Positions 17,375 through 27,263 are shown, numbered from the stretch's first letter. The stretch is 64,000 nt of DNA from Vibrio syngnathi (GCF_002119525.1 NZ_CP017916.1:2666001-2730000); one strand, 5' to 3'. Numbers and translations: made by a program. The notes: generated by a model not told the origin, from the sequence alone.

Positions 17375-18490
17375 ATGGATCGTAAAGAACTGTATATCGG
17401 TGTGATGTCGGGGACGAGTATGGACGGCGTTGATACCGCCTTAGTTTCGATAGAAGGCACTGGTATCACATTGCTCGCTCATGATGAGTTCCCAATGCCT
17501 GATGACCTCAAAGCGCGTGTGCTTGAAGTCTGTATTGGTCAGAAAACGGATTTGATTGCCATTGGTGAACTAGACCACCTGCTTGGTCATCTATTTGCTG
17601 ATGCGGTTTTGCAACTTCTCGACAAGTCAGGTACGCCTGCATCTTCTGTGACTGCGATTGGTAACCATGGCCAAACAGTATTCCACCAGCCAACCGGTAA
17701 TTCGCCATTTACCATGCAGTTGGGTGATGCCAATATCATTGCCGCTAAAACACAGATTCAAACAGTCGCTGATTTCCGACGAAAAGACATGGCGCTTGGC
17801 GGACAAGGGGCTCCTCTAGTACCCGCCTTCCACCATACTATTTTTCACCCGCAAGACAGCTCTGTCGTGGTCTTGAATATTGGTGGTATCTCTAACATTT
17901 CAGTGCTGAGACCGAATCAACCAACACTTGGCTACGATACAGGCCCGGGCAATATGTTGATGGACGCTTGGGTTGGTAAACACACGGGTGAAAAGTTTGA
18001 CCGTGATGCACTGTTCGCGCTAAAAGGACAACTAAACCATGACTTGCTCAAACAACTGTTGGATGAATCTTATCTATCTCAAATGCCACCGAAAAGTACT
18101 GGTAGAGAACTGTTCAACCTACCTTGGCTAGAGCAACAGTTAACAGAATTTAAAGGTCTTGCGGCAGAAGATGTTCAGCGCACGCTTTGTGAATACACCG
18201 CATTAACGATAGCCGATGAAGTAGAAACTTATCGTTTAGGTAATCAGCCAGCGCTGTACGTGTGCGGAGGTGGAACGAGAAACCCACTAGTGATGAAGAG
18301 ACTATCTGAGCTTCTTCCTAGCTGGGAGGTTGAATCAACCACCAGCAAAGGCGTTGATGCCGACTATATGGAAGCCATGGCCTTTGCATGGCTTGCTCAA
18401 CGGCACATACATCAACTGCCAAGCAATTTACCAGAAGTAACTGGCGCAAGTAGAGCAGCCTCTCTAGGCGTTCTTTATCGTGCGGACTAA
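17375..18490 (+). CDS. anmK: Anhydro-N-acetylmuramic acid kinase
   Basis: A 371-residue sugar kinase that opens and phosphorylates 1,6-anhydroMurNAc to MurNAc 6-phosphate. The N-terminal IGVMSGTSMDGVD phosphate loop, GNHGQT, and YDTGPGNMLMD are family hallmarks. The start is uncertain. I chose the ATG at 17375 because the protein then begins like other AnmK proteins; in-frame ATGs at 17336 and 17354 exist, and none has a good ribosome binding site. murQ follows after 97 bp. Confidence 0.94.
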   Translation: MDRKELYIGVMSGTSMDGVDTALVSIEGTGITLLAHDEFPMPDDLKARVLEVCIGQKTDLIAIGELDHLLGHLFADAVLQLLDKSGTPASSVTAIGNHGQTVFHQPTGNSPFTMQLGDANIIAAKTQIQTVADFRRKDMALGGQGAPLVPAFHHTIFHPQDSSVVVLNIGGISNISVLRPNQPTLGYDTGPGNMLMDAWVGKHTGEKFDRDALFALKGQLNHDLLKQLLDESYLSQMPPKSTGRELFNLPWLEQQLTEFKGLAAEDVQRTLCEYTALTIADEVETYRLGNQPALYVCGGGTRNPLVMKRLSELLPSWEVESTTSKGVDADYMEAMAFAWLAQRHIHQLPSNLPEVTGASRAASLGVLYRAD

Positions 18491-18566
18491 CTTAGTAGCC
18501 CTGTTATCTTAGTCACAATACTGACTTCGCAGTGCTGTCTAAACAATTTTAGAATCATCATTTTAG

Positions 18567-19508
<942 letters not shown>

Positions 19509-19573
19509 TCTAGATTCACTTTTTAACTTCTAATCTAGAATCTAGAATTTAGGCCATCACTTTCACGTCATAC

Positions 19574-19608
19574 AAAAAGACCAGTACACATTCGGTACTG
19601 GTCTTTTT
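19574..19608. terminator. Bidirectional terminator between murQ and the lipoprotein gene
   Basis: Perfect 14-bp stem AAAAAGACCAGTAC/GTACTGGTCTTTTT with loop ACATTCG. Confidence 0.92.
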
Positions 19609-19639
19609 ATGTTTTAGTTTTTAAATCGCTAGCGTGAGC

Positions 19640-19990
19640 CTAATAGTCGTTTGAGAACTCATCCCAACCGCGTTGCCATTCCATACGGAAACGTTGAGCG
19701 TCTTCCGTACCAGAACATACGCCTTCATACACCTGACCAGATAAGCCGATCTGATAAGCATGGTTAGGATTACAATATTCAGTCACACCTAGGTGGTAGC
19801 CTTCTGTGTAACTGGCTTGATCAACAACACCAAGCTCGGTCATATCTGAATACGAACGCTGAGTGTGGCCTTTAATACCGTCACGGTAGCCTATCTCTTG
19901 CCAATTACCTTCGGCTGCTAAATCTTGAACATTGGCGCTGCATCCTGCAAGGCTAAATGCCACGGCGAATAATGCGATTATTTTTTTCAT
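19640..19990 (-). CDS. Small DUF2799-type lipoprotein
   Basis: A 116-residue predicted lipoprotein with signal peptide and lipobox SLAGC (cysteine about residue 17). The mature part has repeated short motifs of the G-x-x-D-G and Y-x-x-G type (IGYRDGIKGH, YTEGYHLGVTEYC, YQIGLSGQVYEGVC), as in the DUF2799 family. Function is unknown. It is divergent from the CstA-type transporter gene. The phased regulatory array lies between them and could in principle act on both. Confidence 0.75.
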   Translation of the reverse strand: MKKIIALFAVAFSLAGCSANVQDLAAEGNWQEIGYRDGIKGHTQRSYSDMTELGVVDQASYTEGYHLGVTEYCNPNHAYQIGLSGQVYEGVCSGTEDAQRFRMEWQRGWDEFSNDY

Positions 19991-20049
19991 TTCAGTCCTT
20001 TATGTTTCCCTACCCACTTCTTGACGAAGCGTTGCTTTGTTTATGATTC

Positions 20050-20242
20050 TCCGCTGAACTCTGGCTTATGTCCACTCATTGTCTGTTGTTTGCTACTTTA
20101 AACTCATACAGACCACTCAAAGTCAGTAGCCACCGTTCAACAGGTTCAATAAGCCTCTCTATAGAAATAAACCGCCACTCTATTGAGGTAACAAACCACT
20201 CAATCAGTCATAGCGCCACTAAATTAGCTATTCGACCACTCA
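20050..20242 (+). promoter_or_regulatory. Phased array of about ten BtsR-type (LytTR) binding motifs
   Basis: Motifs resembling ACCACTCA start at 20050, 20071, 20092, 20112, 20132, 20153, 20174, 20195, 20215 and 20235. Every interval is 20 or 21 bp, all in the same orientation. Three copies are exactly ACCACTCA (20112, 20195, 20235). The E. coli BtsR/YehT site is, as I recall, two direct repeats of ACC(G/A)CT(C/T)A separated by 13 bp, which gives the same 21-bp step. The array precedes the likely target gene of the adjacent btsS-btsR system. Confidence 0.75.
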
Positions 20243-20286
20243 CTCCAGCAGCGGAAGTTTCTTCTCACCGACTCCTTTAATATACA

Positions 20287-20312
20287 CCCTGACTTAATTA
20301 ATACATTCAGGG
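20287..20312 (+). promoter_or_regulatory. Hairpin covering the ribosome binding site of the transporter gene
   Basis: CCCTGA (20287-20292) can pair with TCAGGG (20307-20312). The latter overlaps the AGGGA ribosome binding site (20309-20313), 9 bases before the ATG. It matters only if transcription starts upstream of 20287, which is not known. Confidence 0.4.
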
Positions 20313-20322
20313 ATAACAAATT

Positions 20323-21822
20323 ATGATGTGGTTTCTTACCTGTGTTGCAGCACTCATTGGTGGCTACTTTATTTACGGTGCTTTTATCGAAAAGATTTTC
20401 GGTATCAATGAAAAGCGTCAAACACCAGCCCATACCAAACAAGATGGCGTGGACTTTGTTCCAATGTCGACGCCAAAGGTTTACCTAGTTCAACTGCTTA
20501 ACATTGCAGGTGTAGGTCCAATCTTCGGCCCTATCATGGGTGCCCTTTACGGCCCAGCAGCAATGCTTTGGATCGTGCTAGGTTGTATCTTCGCAGGTGC
20601 CGTACACGACTACTTCTCAGGAATGTTATCTATCCGCAATGGTGGTGCTTCGGTTCCAACCATCACTGGACGTTACCTAGGCAATGGCGCAAAACACTTT
20701 ATGAACATCTTTGCCATTGTTCTACTGCTTCTGGTTGGTGTGGTATTCGTTTCTGCTCCAGCAGGCATGATCACTACCCTAGTGAACGACCAAACTGATT
20801 TCGTAATGTCTACAAGCACTATGGTTGTCATCATCTTTGCTTACTACATCGTCGCAACGATTGTCCCTGTCGATAAAATTATTGGTCGCTTCTACCCACT
20901 GTTCGGTGCTCTGCTTATCTTTATGTCTGTTGGTCTAATCACTGCGATTGGTCTATCTGACGAGCACCAAATCATGGGTGGCTTCGAGATGAAAGACATG
21001 TTCACTAACATGAACCCTAACGACTTACCGCTTTGGCCTGCTCTGTTTATCACTATCGCTTGTGGTGCTATCTCTGGCTTCCATGCAACTCAGTCACCAC
21101 TGATGGCTCGTTGTATGGAAAACGAAAAGAACGGTCGCTTCGTATTCTACGGTGCAATGATTGGTGAAGGCATCATCGCTCTAATCTGGTGTGCGCTTGC
21201 TCTGTCATTCTTCGGTTCAGTTGAATCTCTATCTGACGCGATTGCAAACGGCGGCCCTGGTAACGTGGTATACAGCGCTTCATTTGGCCTACTGGGTGTA
21301 TTTGGCGGTATCCTTGCTTTCCTTGGCGTGGTTATCTTACCTATCACTTCTGGCGACACTGCATTCCGTTCAAGCCGTCTTATCCTTGCTGAATACTTCA
21401 ACATGGAACAGAAAACACTGCGTAACCGCCTACTGATGGCTCTCCCATTGTTCGTTCTTGGTGGCATTCTGACTCAAGTCGATTTCGGTATCATCTGGCG
21501 TTACTTCGGTTTTGCTAACCAATCAACAGCAGTAATGATGCTATGGACAGCTTCGGCTTACCTACTTCGTCACAATAAATTGCACTGGGTAACCACGGTT
21601 CCAGCTATCTTCATGACGTCTGTGTGTATCACATTCATCCTGAACAATAGCCAACTGGGCTTCGGTCTACCAATGCAACTTTCAACCATCATCGGTGTGG
21701 TGAGTGCATTCGGTGTTGCTGCTTACGTTATCAAAATTTCAAAAGGCAAAGGCGATATCGACCTTGCTGATGAAGAAGAAAAAGAAGCAAAAGAAGCAAA
21801 AGGTGTAACCAAAACCGCCTAG
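20323..21822 (+). CDS. CstA-family transporter (probable pyruvate uptake)
   Basis: A 499-residue, multi-spanning membrane protein of the CstA family. The motifs LNIAGVGPIFGPIMGALYGP and HDYFSGMLSIRNGG, and SGFHATQSPL, are characteristic. It is shorter than the E. coli members CstA and BtsT (about 700 residues). The charged C-terminal tail (EEEKEAKEAK) is cytoplasmic. A LytS-type kinase and LytTR regulator follow on the same strand, and E. coli BtsS/BtsR control the CstA-family pyruvate transporter BtsT. I recall a Vibrio campbellii counterpart called BtsU. Pyruvate as substrate is an inference from family and context. Confidence 0.88.
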   Translation: MMWFLTCVAALIGGYFIYGAFIEKIFGINEKRQTPAHTKQDGVDFVPMSTPKVYLVQLLNIAGVGPIFGPIMGALYGPAAMLWIVLGCIFAGAVHDYFSGMLSIRNGGASVPTITGRYLGNGAKHFMNIFAIVLLLLVGVVFVSAPAGMITTLVNDQTDFVMSTSTMVVIIFAYYIVATIVPVDKIIGRFYPLFGALLIFMSVGLITAIGLSDEHQIMGGFEMKDMFTNMNPNDLPLWPALFITIACGAISGFHATQSPLMARCMENEKNGRFVFYGAMIGEGIIALIWCALALSFFGSVESLSDAIANGGPGNVVYSASFGLLGVFGGILAFLGVVILPITSGDTAFRSSRLILAEYFNMEQKTLRNRLLMALPLFVLGGILTQVDFGIIWRYFGFANQSTAVMMLWTASAYLLRHNKLHWVTTVPAIFMTSVCITFILNNSQLGFGLPMQLSTIIGVVSAFGVAAYVIKISKGKGDIDLADEEEKEAKEAKGVTKTA

Positions 21823-21899
21823 TTCTTTCAGACTCTTGATAGCAAGAGACACGTCTTCATAGAAAGACAAAAGAACAAGCCAAACACACTTCGCTTGCT

Positions 21900-21965
21900 C
21901 CGGTAATCACTCAGTGATTACCGGAAAATAAGACTAAAGCCCATCCACCGTGATGGGCTTTACTG
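21900..21965 (+). terminator. Double hairpin with terminator after the transporter gene
   Basis: First a perfect 11-bp hairpin CCGGTAATCAC/GTGATTACCGG (21900-21924) with no T run. Then a perfect 10-bp hairpin AAAGCCCATC/GATGGGCTTT (21936-21961), ending in a short T run. The second may terminate; the first could protect the 3' end. btsS may thus have its own promoter in 21966-22121. Confidence 0.7.
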
Positions 21966-22121
21966 TATCTCAACATGGGTACATCAACATTAGTACATCA
22001 ATATTGACATCTCAGCCTTGAGAAGCAGTAACCACTCGATATAACCAATGAAAATTCAAGCAAAGCTACCGTTCCCACGCAATGAGCTTTACACTTAACC
22101 AGCGTCTCAATAGGTGAAAAT

Positions 22122-23792
22122 ATGGAACTCATTCTCTCTCTGCTGCAACAAACCTGTGTCTACTTAGTGATTGCTTACATGCTAAGTAAAACCCCGCTAA
22201 TTCTCCCTTTGTTGAGCATCTCTTCACGCTTAAGTCATAAAGTCAGCTGTTACGTTCTATTTTCCCTATTCTGTATTATGGGCACCTATTTTGGATTGCA
22301 GATTAACGACGCAATAGCTAACACTCGAGCAATGGGTGCCGTGATGGGCGGCCTGTTTGGCGGTCCTGTTGTCGGCTTTGCCGTCGGTTTGACTGGCGGT
22401 ATCCATCGTTACTCTTTGGGTGGCTTCACTGACTTAGCTTGTGCAATCTCAACCACGGCCGAAGGCTTGATTGGTGGCCTATTACACGTTTACCTCGTCA
22501 GAAAAAACAAAGCCAGCCAGCTGTTTAATCCATTGGTGGTTTTCTCTGTTACCTTGTTTGCAGAGATTATTCAGATGCTAATTCTGCTTGCTGTCGCGAA
22601 ACCATTTGAGCAGTCCTATGCGCTAGTCTCCGATATTGCCGCGCCAATGATCATCGCGAACTCAGTGGGTGCAGCGCTGTTCATGAGCATCATCCAAGAC
22701 CGAAAAACCATCTTCGAGAAGTATTCAGCGACTTTCTCACGTCGCGCATTGACCATCGCCGAGCGTTCGGTGGGTATTTTGCATGGCGGATTCAATTCGG
22801 ATAACGCGCAAAAAATAGTGCGGATCATTTACGAAGAAACCAACGTTGGCGCAGTGGCGATAACCGACCGAGAAAAAATTCTCGCTTTCGTCGGCATCGG
22901 CGATGAACACCATATTCCCAATACGCCTATTTCATCACAGAGCACGCTTACTTCGATGGAACAGAACGACATCATCTACCTCGATGGCAAAGAGAATCCA
23001 TACCAATGCTCTCTATCACAAGATTGTAAATTGGGCTCTGCACTGATTATTCCATTGCGCGCGGGTAATGAAGTCGTCGGTACCATCAAACTGTATGAGC
23101 CTAAAATGAAGCTATTCTCGACCATCAATATGTCGATGGGTGAAGGTATCGCTCAACTGCTGTCGAGCCAGATCCTGTTCAGTAACTATCAGCTGCAGCA
23201 AACACTACTCACCCAAGCTGAAATAAAGCTGCTGCACGCACAGGTGAACCCACACTTTTTGTTCAATGCACTTAACACCATCAGTGCGGTAACACGTCGC
23301 GATCCAGATAAAGCACGAGAGTTGATTCAGCATCTATCTCACTTCTTCAGAAGTAACCTAAAGCAGAACATCAACACCGTGAAACTTAAAGATGAGTTGG
23401 CACATGTGAATGCTTACTTAACCATAGAGAAAGCGCGCTTTACTGACCGATTAGAAATCGAATGGGACATCAACCCGCAACTGTATGAGGCTCAACTGCC
23501 AAGCTTTACCCTGCAACCACTGGTTGAGAACGCCATCAAGCATGGTATTTCAAACATGCTCGAAGCCGGCCAAGTGAAGATCTATAGCGAAGCTTTCGAG
23601 GGTGGATTCAAGTTAGTTGTAGAAGATAACGCAGGGACTTACCAGAAACCGTCTCAAGACCATGCAGGTTTGGGAATGGAGATTGTAGATAAACGACTCA
23701 CTAATTTCTTTGGACAAGATTCCGCACTAAAAATAGAATCTCAACCACAGCAATTTACTCGAATGAGCTTTATCATACCTATACTAAGATAA
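22122..23792 (+). CDS. btsS: LytS-family sensor histidine kinase, BtsS-like
   Basis: A 556-residue membrane kinase. The N-terminal 5TMR-LYT sensor domain (about 1-200) contains GGLFGGPVVGFAVGL. A GAF domain follows (about 220-345). Then comes the LytS-type kinase, with histidine 378 in QVNPHFLFNALN, the N box NAIKHG and the G box GLGMEIV. In E. coli BtsS senses external pyruvate; ligand here is inferred. AGGTG lies before the ATG. The response regulator gene follows after 105 bp. Confidence 0.87.
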   Translation: MELILSLLQQTCVYLVIAYMLSKTPLILPLLSISSRLSHKVSCYVLFSLFCIMGTYFGLQINDAIANTRAMGAVMGGLFGGPVVGFAVGLTGGIHRYSLGGFTDLACAISTTAEGLIGGLLHVYLVRKNKASQLFNPLVVFSVTLFAEIIQMLILLAVAKPFEQSYALVSDIAAPMIIANSVGAALFMSIIQDRKTIFEKYSATFSRRALTIAERSVGILHGGFNSDNAQKIVRIIYEETNVGAVAITDREKILAFVGIGDEHHIPNTPISSQSTLTSMEQNDIIYLDGKENPYQCSLSQDCKLGSALIIPLRAGNEVVGTIKLYEPKMKLFSTINMSMGEGIAQLLSSQILFSNYQLQQTLLTQAEIKLLHAQVNPHFLFNALNTISAVTRRDPDKARELIQHLSHFFRSNLKQNINTVKLKDELAHVNAYLTIEKARFTDRLEIEWDINPQLYEAQLPSFTLQPLVENAIKHGISNMLEAGQVKIYSEAFEGGFKLVVEDNAGTYQKPSQDHAGLGMEIVDKRLTNFFGQDSALKIESQPQQFTRMSFIIPILR

Positions 23793-23897
23793 TGTTATTT
23801 TCGGAGAAGAATCGCTCCGAGTCGAAACATTTAGAAGCCGACATTTAAAAGAAAAGCGTGAATTTAGCAGGGATAGAACCAAGATGAAGATAGTAGG

Positions 23898-24629
23898 ATG
23901 TTAAAAGCATTAGTTGTCGACGATGAGCTTTTTGCTCGCGAAGAGCTGATTGAGCTACTCACTGAAACTGGAGAAGTGGAAGTGATTGGCCAAGCAAGCA
24001 ACGCGATCGAAGGACTTAAACAGATCAATCTACTCAAACCTGATGTGGTGTATTTAGATATTCAAATGCCTCAAGTGACCGGGATTGAACTGCTAAGCAT
24101 GCTAGATCCAGACACGATGCCTTACGTGGTATTTGTGACCGCCTACGATCAATATGCGATTCAAGCGTTTGAGGATAATGCTTTTGACTACCTACTTAAG
24201 CCAGTTGAACCCTGTCGATTAAACAAGAGTGTTTGTCGTCTTAACAAGGTCATAAAACAAAACCAGAAAACACCGGAACAAGATATCTCTGCGATTGCTC
24301 CCTGTCACTTAGAGCAAATCCCGTGCATCGGCCATAACCGTATTGTGATCATGGCAAGCCAAACGGTCGAGTGTGCTTATTCCGATATCAGTGGTGTTCA
24401 TGTTCGTAGCTCATCACAAACAGCAACATCGCAGTTAACCCTAAAGATCTTGGAAGAAAAAACCGACTTGATCCGCTGTCATCGACAATACTTGATCAAC
24501 ATAAAATCGATCCAAGAGATCAAACTGTTAGAGAATGGGTTAGCGGAGATCATCACGCTGACCGGTTTTGAAGTGCCTGTCAGTCGTCGCTACCTCAAGA
24601 CACTGAAAGAGCTACTCGGTCTCCAGTAA
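23898..24629 (+). CDS. btsR: LytTR-family response regulator, BtsR-like
   Basis: A 243-residue regulator. The receiver domain (about 1-120) has the acidic pair DD at 8-9, phospho-acceptor aspartate 54 in VVYLDIQMP, and the lysine in DYLLKPVE. The C-terminal LytTR DNA-binding domain (about 140-240) ends with CHRQYLINIKSI and SRRYLKTL. LytTR proteins bind direct repeats on one face of DNA, in accord with the 20-21-bp array found upstream of the transporter gene. Confidence 0.9.
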   Translation: MLKALVVDDELFAREELIELLTETGEVEVIGQASNAIEGLKQINLLKPDVVYLDIQMPQVTGIELLSMLDPDTMPYVVFVTAYDQYAIQAFEDNAFDYLLKPVEPCRLNKSVCRLNKVIKQNQKTPEQDISAIAPCHLEQIPCIGHNRIVIMASQTVECAYSDISGVHVRSSSQTATSQLTLKILEEKTDLIRCHRQYLINIKSIQEIKLLENGLAEIITLTGFEVPVSRRYLKTLKELLGLQ

Positions 24630-24667
24630 CCCGTTAGAAACTCGACAACCGGCTCCAAAGCACGATC

Positions 24668-24694
24668 AAAAAAGCCAACGCATCAACGTTGGCT
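24668..24694 (-). terminator. Terminator of ispH
   Basis: Perfect 9-bp stem AAGCCAACG/CGTTGGCTT with loop CATCAA. The T6 run is on the minus strand, so it serves ispH more than btsR. Confidence 0.8.
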
Positions 24695-24708
24695 TCCTGC
24701 TGTTTACA

Positions 24709-24773
24709 AATCAATAGTGTTTGCGAATCGATAGTGTTACGAATCGATCTTGTCACACATCAATAGTGATTAG
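24709..24773. repeat. Degenerate 16-17-bp tandem repeat at the end of ispH
   Basis: Four imperfect units like AATCGATAGTGTTACG start at about 24709, 24726, 24742 and 24759. The last overlaps the ispH stop codon. Confidence 0.6.
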
Positions 24774-25729
24774 TCGACTTGCTTAATCTGCAGCTCTTTC
24801 GGTACTTCGAAGAACATGTTCTCTTCACGACCTTGAATCTCTTCAACCTCGGTAGCACCCAGCTCACGAATACGATCTAAGATTTGGTTTACTAGTTCCT
24901 CTGGAGCTGAAGCACCCGCAGTCACACCAATCTTCTTTTTCCCTTCAACCCATTCTGTCTGGATGTCTTCAGGGCAATCGGTTAGGTAACCTGGAGTACC
25001 GAGCTTCTCAGCTAGCTCTTTTAAACGAGTTGAGTTCGATGAGTTCTTAGAGCCAACAACTATCACGACATCAACATCACCGGCCATCTCACGAATTGCG
25101 TCCTGACGGTTTTGAGTCGCGTAGCAGATGTCGTCTTTACGTGGCCCTTGGATCTCAGGGAACACACGACGTAACTCTTCAATCACGTCTGCAGTTTCAT
25201 CAACTGACAGCGTGGTTTGGCTAACGTAATGTAAGTTACTCGGGTCGTTCACGACTAAGTTCTGTACGTCCTCTGGTTTCTCAACCAAGTACATACCACC
25301 AGTTTGGCTAGCGTACTGCCCCATAGTGCCTTCAACCTCAGGGTGACCCGCGTGACCAATCAATACTACTTCCATATGTTTGCGGCTCGCTCGAGCAACC
25401 TCCATATGAACTTTAGTCACCAAAGGACACGTCGCATCAAATACCGTTAACTCGCGTTCTTTCGCTTCTTTACGAACGGCTTGAGAAACACCGTGAGCCG
25501 AGAAGATCACGATGTTATCGTCTGGTACTTCACTTAACTCTTCGACAAAAATAGCACCACGCTGCTTGAGCCCCTCAACAACAAAGCGGTTGTGCACCAC
25601 TTCATGGCGAACATAGATCGGTGGCTGATACATTTCCAGTGCGCGCTCTACGATGCTGATCGCACGATCGACACCGGCACAAAAGCCACGAGGGTTAGCT
25701 AACATTATTTTCATTTCATTGCTCATCAT
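24770..25729 (-). CDS. ispH: 4-hydroxy-3-methylbut-2-enyl diphosphate reductase
   Basis: The last enzyme of the MEP isoprenoid pathway, an iron-sulfur protein of 319 residues. The three cluster cysteines are in [15 protein letters not shown] and DDICYAT; the TTLSVDET stretch is also conserved. Start is uncertain: the first two codons are both ATG, and an ATG five codons in would match the E. coli N-terminus. It follows fkpB on the same strand, as in the E. coli ribF-ileS-lspA-fkpB-ispH cluster. Confidence 0.96.
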   Translation of the reverse strand: MMSNEMKIMLANPRGFCAGVDRAISIVERALEMYQPPIYVRHEVVHNRFVVEGLKQRGAIFVEELSEVPDDNIVIFSAHGVSQAVRKEAKERELTVFDATCPLVTKVHMEVARASRKHMEVVLIGHAGHPEVEGTMGQYASQTGGMYLVEKPEDVQNLVVNDPSNLHYVSQTTLSVDETADVIEELRRVFPEIQGPRKDDICYATQNRQDAIREMAGDVDVVIVVGSKNSSNSTRLKELAEKLGTPGYLTDCPEDIQTEWVEGKKKIGVTAGASAPEELVNQILDRIRELGATEVEEIQGREENMFFEVPKELQIKQVD

Positions 25730-25853
25730 TTACCGCGGTACTAAGGTTGTTTCTATAGAGTTCGCTGTCAGCGAGGTTCGCATTCTACAGTGAAGCGCCT
25801 AGACAGTGAAGCTCTGGGTTGTGCCACACCTGTAAGGCGATGTTATTCTATCG

Positions 25854-26285
25854 TTATTCCACCGCTAAGATGTTGACGTCAAACGTAACGTCTTGGCCTG
25901 CTAATGGATGATTAAAATCAACCGTCACTGAATCACCCGCGATCTCAGTGATAATACCTGGAATTTCCATACCATCAGGACCAGAGAAAGCCATAATAGT
26001 GCCAACCTCGACTTCAGAATCGCCAACAAACTTAGCACGATCCATATGATGAATATGATCTGGATTTGGCATACCAAACGCGTCTTCCGCCTTCAATTCG
26101 ATAGACTTTTTAGTCCCCGTTTCAAGGCCAATCAGACACTGTTCAAAGTTCTCACTTAGGCTGCCATCACCCATCACGAACTTTGCAGGCTTACCCATAT
26201 TTTCGGTACTATCGGCAACTGAACCATCCTTCATTTTAATCGTAAAATGTAGAGTTACTGCTGAATCATTTTTAATTGCTGCCAC
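25854..26285 (-). CDS. fkpB: FKBP-type peptidyl-prolyl isomerase, SlyD-like
   Basis: A 143-residue FKBP-type isomerase of the SlpA/FkpB group. It shows the split FKBP fold typical of this group: SAVTLHFTIKMKDGSVADST at the N-terminus, the GLETGTKKSIEL turn, and an inserted flap (about 75-125). I place the start at a GTG (26285), since AAGGA lies 7 bases upstream. The frame extends 13 codons further to an ATG with no ribosome binding site. A 162-bp repeat separates it from lspA, its usual operon partner. Confidence 0.92.
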   Translation of the reverse strand: MAAIKNDSAVTLHFTIKMKDGSVADSTENMGKPAKFVMGDGSLSENFEQCLIGLETGTKKSIELKAEDAFGMPNPDHIHHMDRAKFVGDSEVEVGTIMAFSGPDGMEIPGIITEIAGDSVTVDFNHPLAGQDVTFDVNILAVE

Positions 26286-26343
26286 GTTACTTTCCTTAGA
26301 TTTCTTTATTATTTGAGAATGCATTTTGCTTCGCTCTCATATC

Positions 26344-26505
26344 ATATCAATCACAGTAAGTAAGTACTCAGACATAGTTCAGAGAAAAGGCTTGAGAACA
26401 AGGCAGAGTTTTTCGATAAGTAGTTATTCTACAATCAAAAATTCTAACGAAGTTATCGAGGCTTTTAGCAAATTAGGGAGAGTAGTTATTTACTACGATT
26501 GATAT
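26344..26505. repeat. 162-bp MITE-like repeat, copy 2
   Basis: Same length and orientation as 1989-2150. The ends here are ATATCAATC and GATTGATAT, so one base pair of the inverted repeat has changed on both sides. It fills most of the gap between fkpB and the lspA terminator. Confidence 0.8.
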
Positions 26506-26517
26506 TAATTGCAGCAT

Positions 26518-26553
26518 AAAAAAAAGCGCCGTCGGAATCAACCGACAGCGCTT
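26518..26553 (-). terminator. Terminator of lspA
   Basis: Imperfect stem AAGCGC-C-GTCGG/CCGAC-A-GCGCTT, with a T run on the minus strand. Confidence 0.85.
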
Positions 26554-26642
26554 AGGGCTATTCTATTCTGTGAGTCATAGGCTGACTTTAGGACTATCTA
26601 TTACAAAGCGATTTGCTTGATACTCATTAATGTCTGAGTAGT

Positions 26643-27143
26643 CTATTGGCTTTCATCTTTCTTACGGAAACCATCTAAGATGATCATCGCTGCGCCGATA
26701 CAGATTCCCATATCCGCTAGGTTAAATGCAGGCCAGTGGTAAGTACCCCAATAGAAGTCTAAGTAATCGACGACAAAGCCATGTACAACACGGTCGAACA
26801 CGTTACCAACAGCGCCACCAATGATGATCGCATAAGCAATGTTGTTCCACTTATCTGTTGCTGGTAGCTTGCTCATCCAGTACGTCAGCATCCCCGTTAC
26901 CGCAAATGCGATACCAGTAAATAACCAGCGCTGCCAACCACTTTGATCACTCAAGAAGCTAAATGCTGCACCGTAGTTATGCACGTACAAAAAGTTAAAG
27001 AATGGCAACACCTCAATGCGGTTTGCCCAGCCATAACCCATGTTGTCCATAACAAAGAGTTTGATACCGATATCAGCAAGGAAGACCAGTAGGGCCAACC
27101 ATAACCAACGCACACCAGATTGTTTTAACGAAACTTCACTCAT
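26643..27143 (-). CDS. lspA: Lipoprotein signal peptidase (signal peptidase II)
   Basis: A 166-residue inner-membrane aspartyl protease that cleaves prolipoprotein signal peptides. Four membrane segments can be seen. The catalytic aspartates are in GNVFDRV and [10 protein letters not shown], and the conserved FNLADMGI stretch follows. AGGA lies 6 bases before the ATG. A terminator lies between ileS and this gene, so it is less tightly tied to ileS than in E. coli. Its partner lgt is elsewhere in the window. Confidence 0.96.
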   Translation of the reverse strand: MSEVSLKQSGVRWLWLALLVFLADIGIKLFVMDNMGYGWANRIEVLPFFNFLYVHNYGAAFSFLSDQSGWQRWLFTGIAFAVTGMLTYWMSKLPATDKWNNIAYAIIIGGAVGNVFDRVVHGFVVDYLDFYWGTYHWPAFNLADMGICIGAAMIILDGFRKKDESQ

Positions 27144-27235
27144 TTCTATTCCTAGTATTTACGAAGTTGGTATTCACTGTTACTCAATTTAAGTGACCTT
27201 GATTACCAAACTTGGCTAAACACATTTCCTATAAT

Positions 27236-27263
27236 TAAAAATAACCCCAGTTGGTACTGGGGC
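27236..27263 (-). terminator. Terminator after ileS
   Basis: Stem CCCCAGT/ACTGGGG with loop TGGT, lying in the 158-bp ileS-lspA gap as drawn on the minus strand. The T-rich stretch that would follow it on that strand points toward lspA's promoter side. Confidence 0.65.

Noticed and set aside
20068..20280. 70-codon open frame upstream of the transporter gene
   Set aside because: Its repeated Ser/His/Arg content simply reflects the phased ACCACTCA array; no ribosome binding site.
22031..22075. BtsR sites before btsS (ACCACTCG at 22031, ACCGTTCC at 22068)
   Set aside because: The two motifs are 37 bp apart, out of the 20-21-bp register, so they may be chance.
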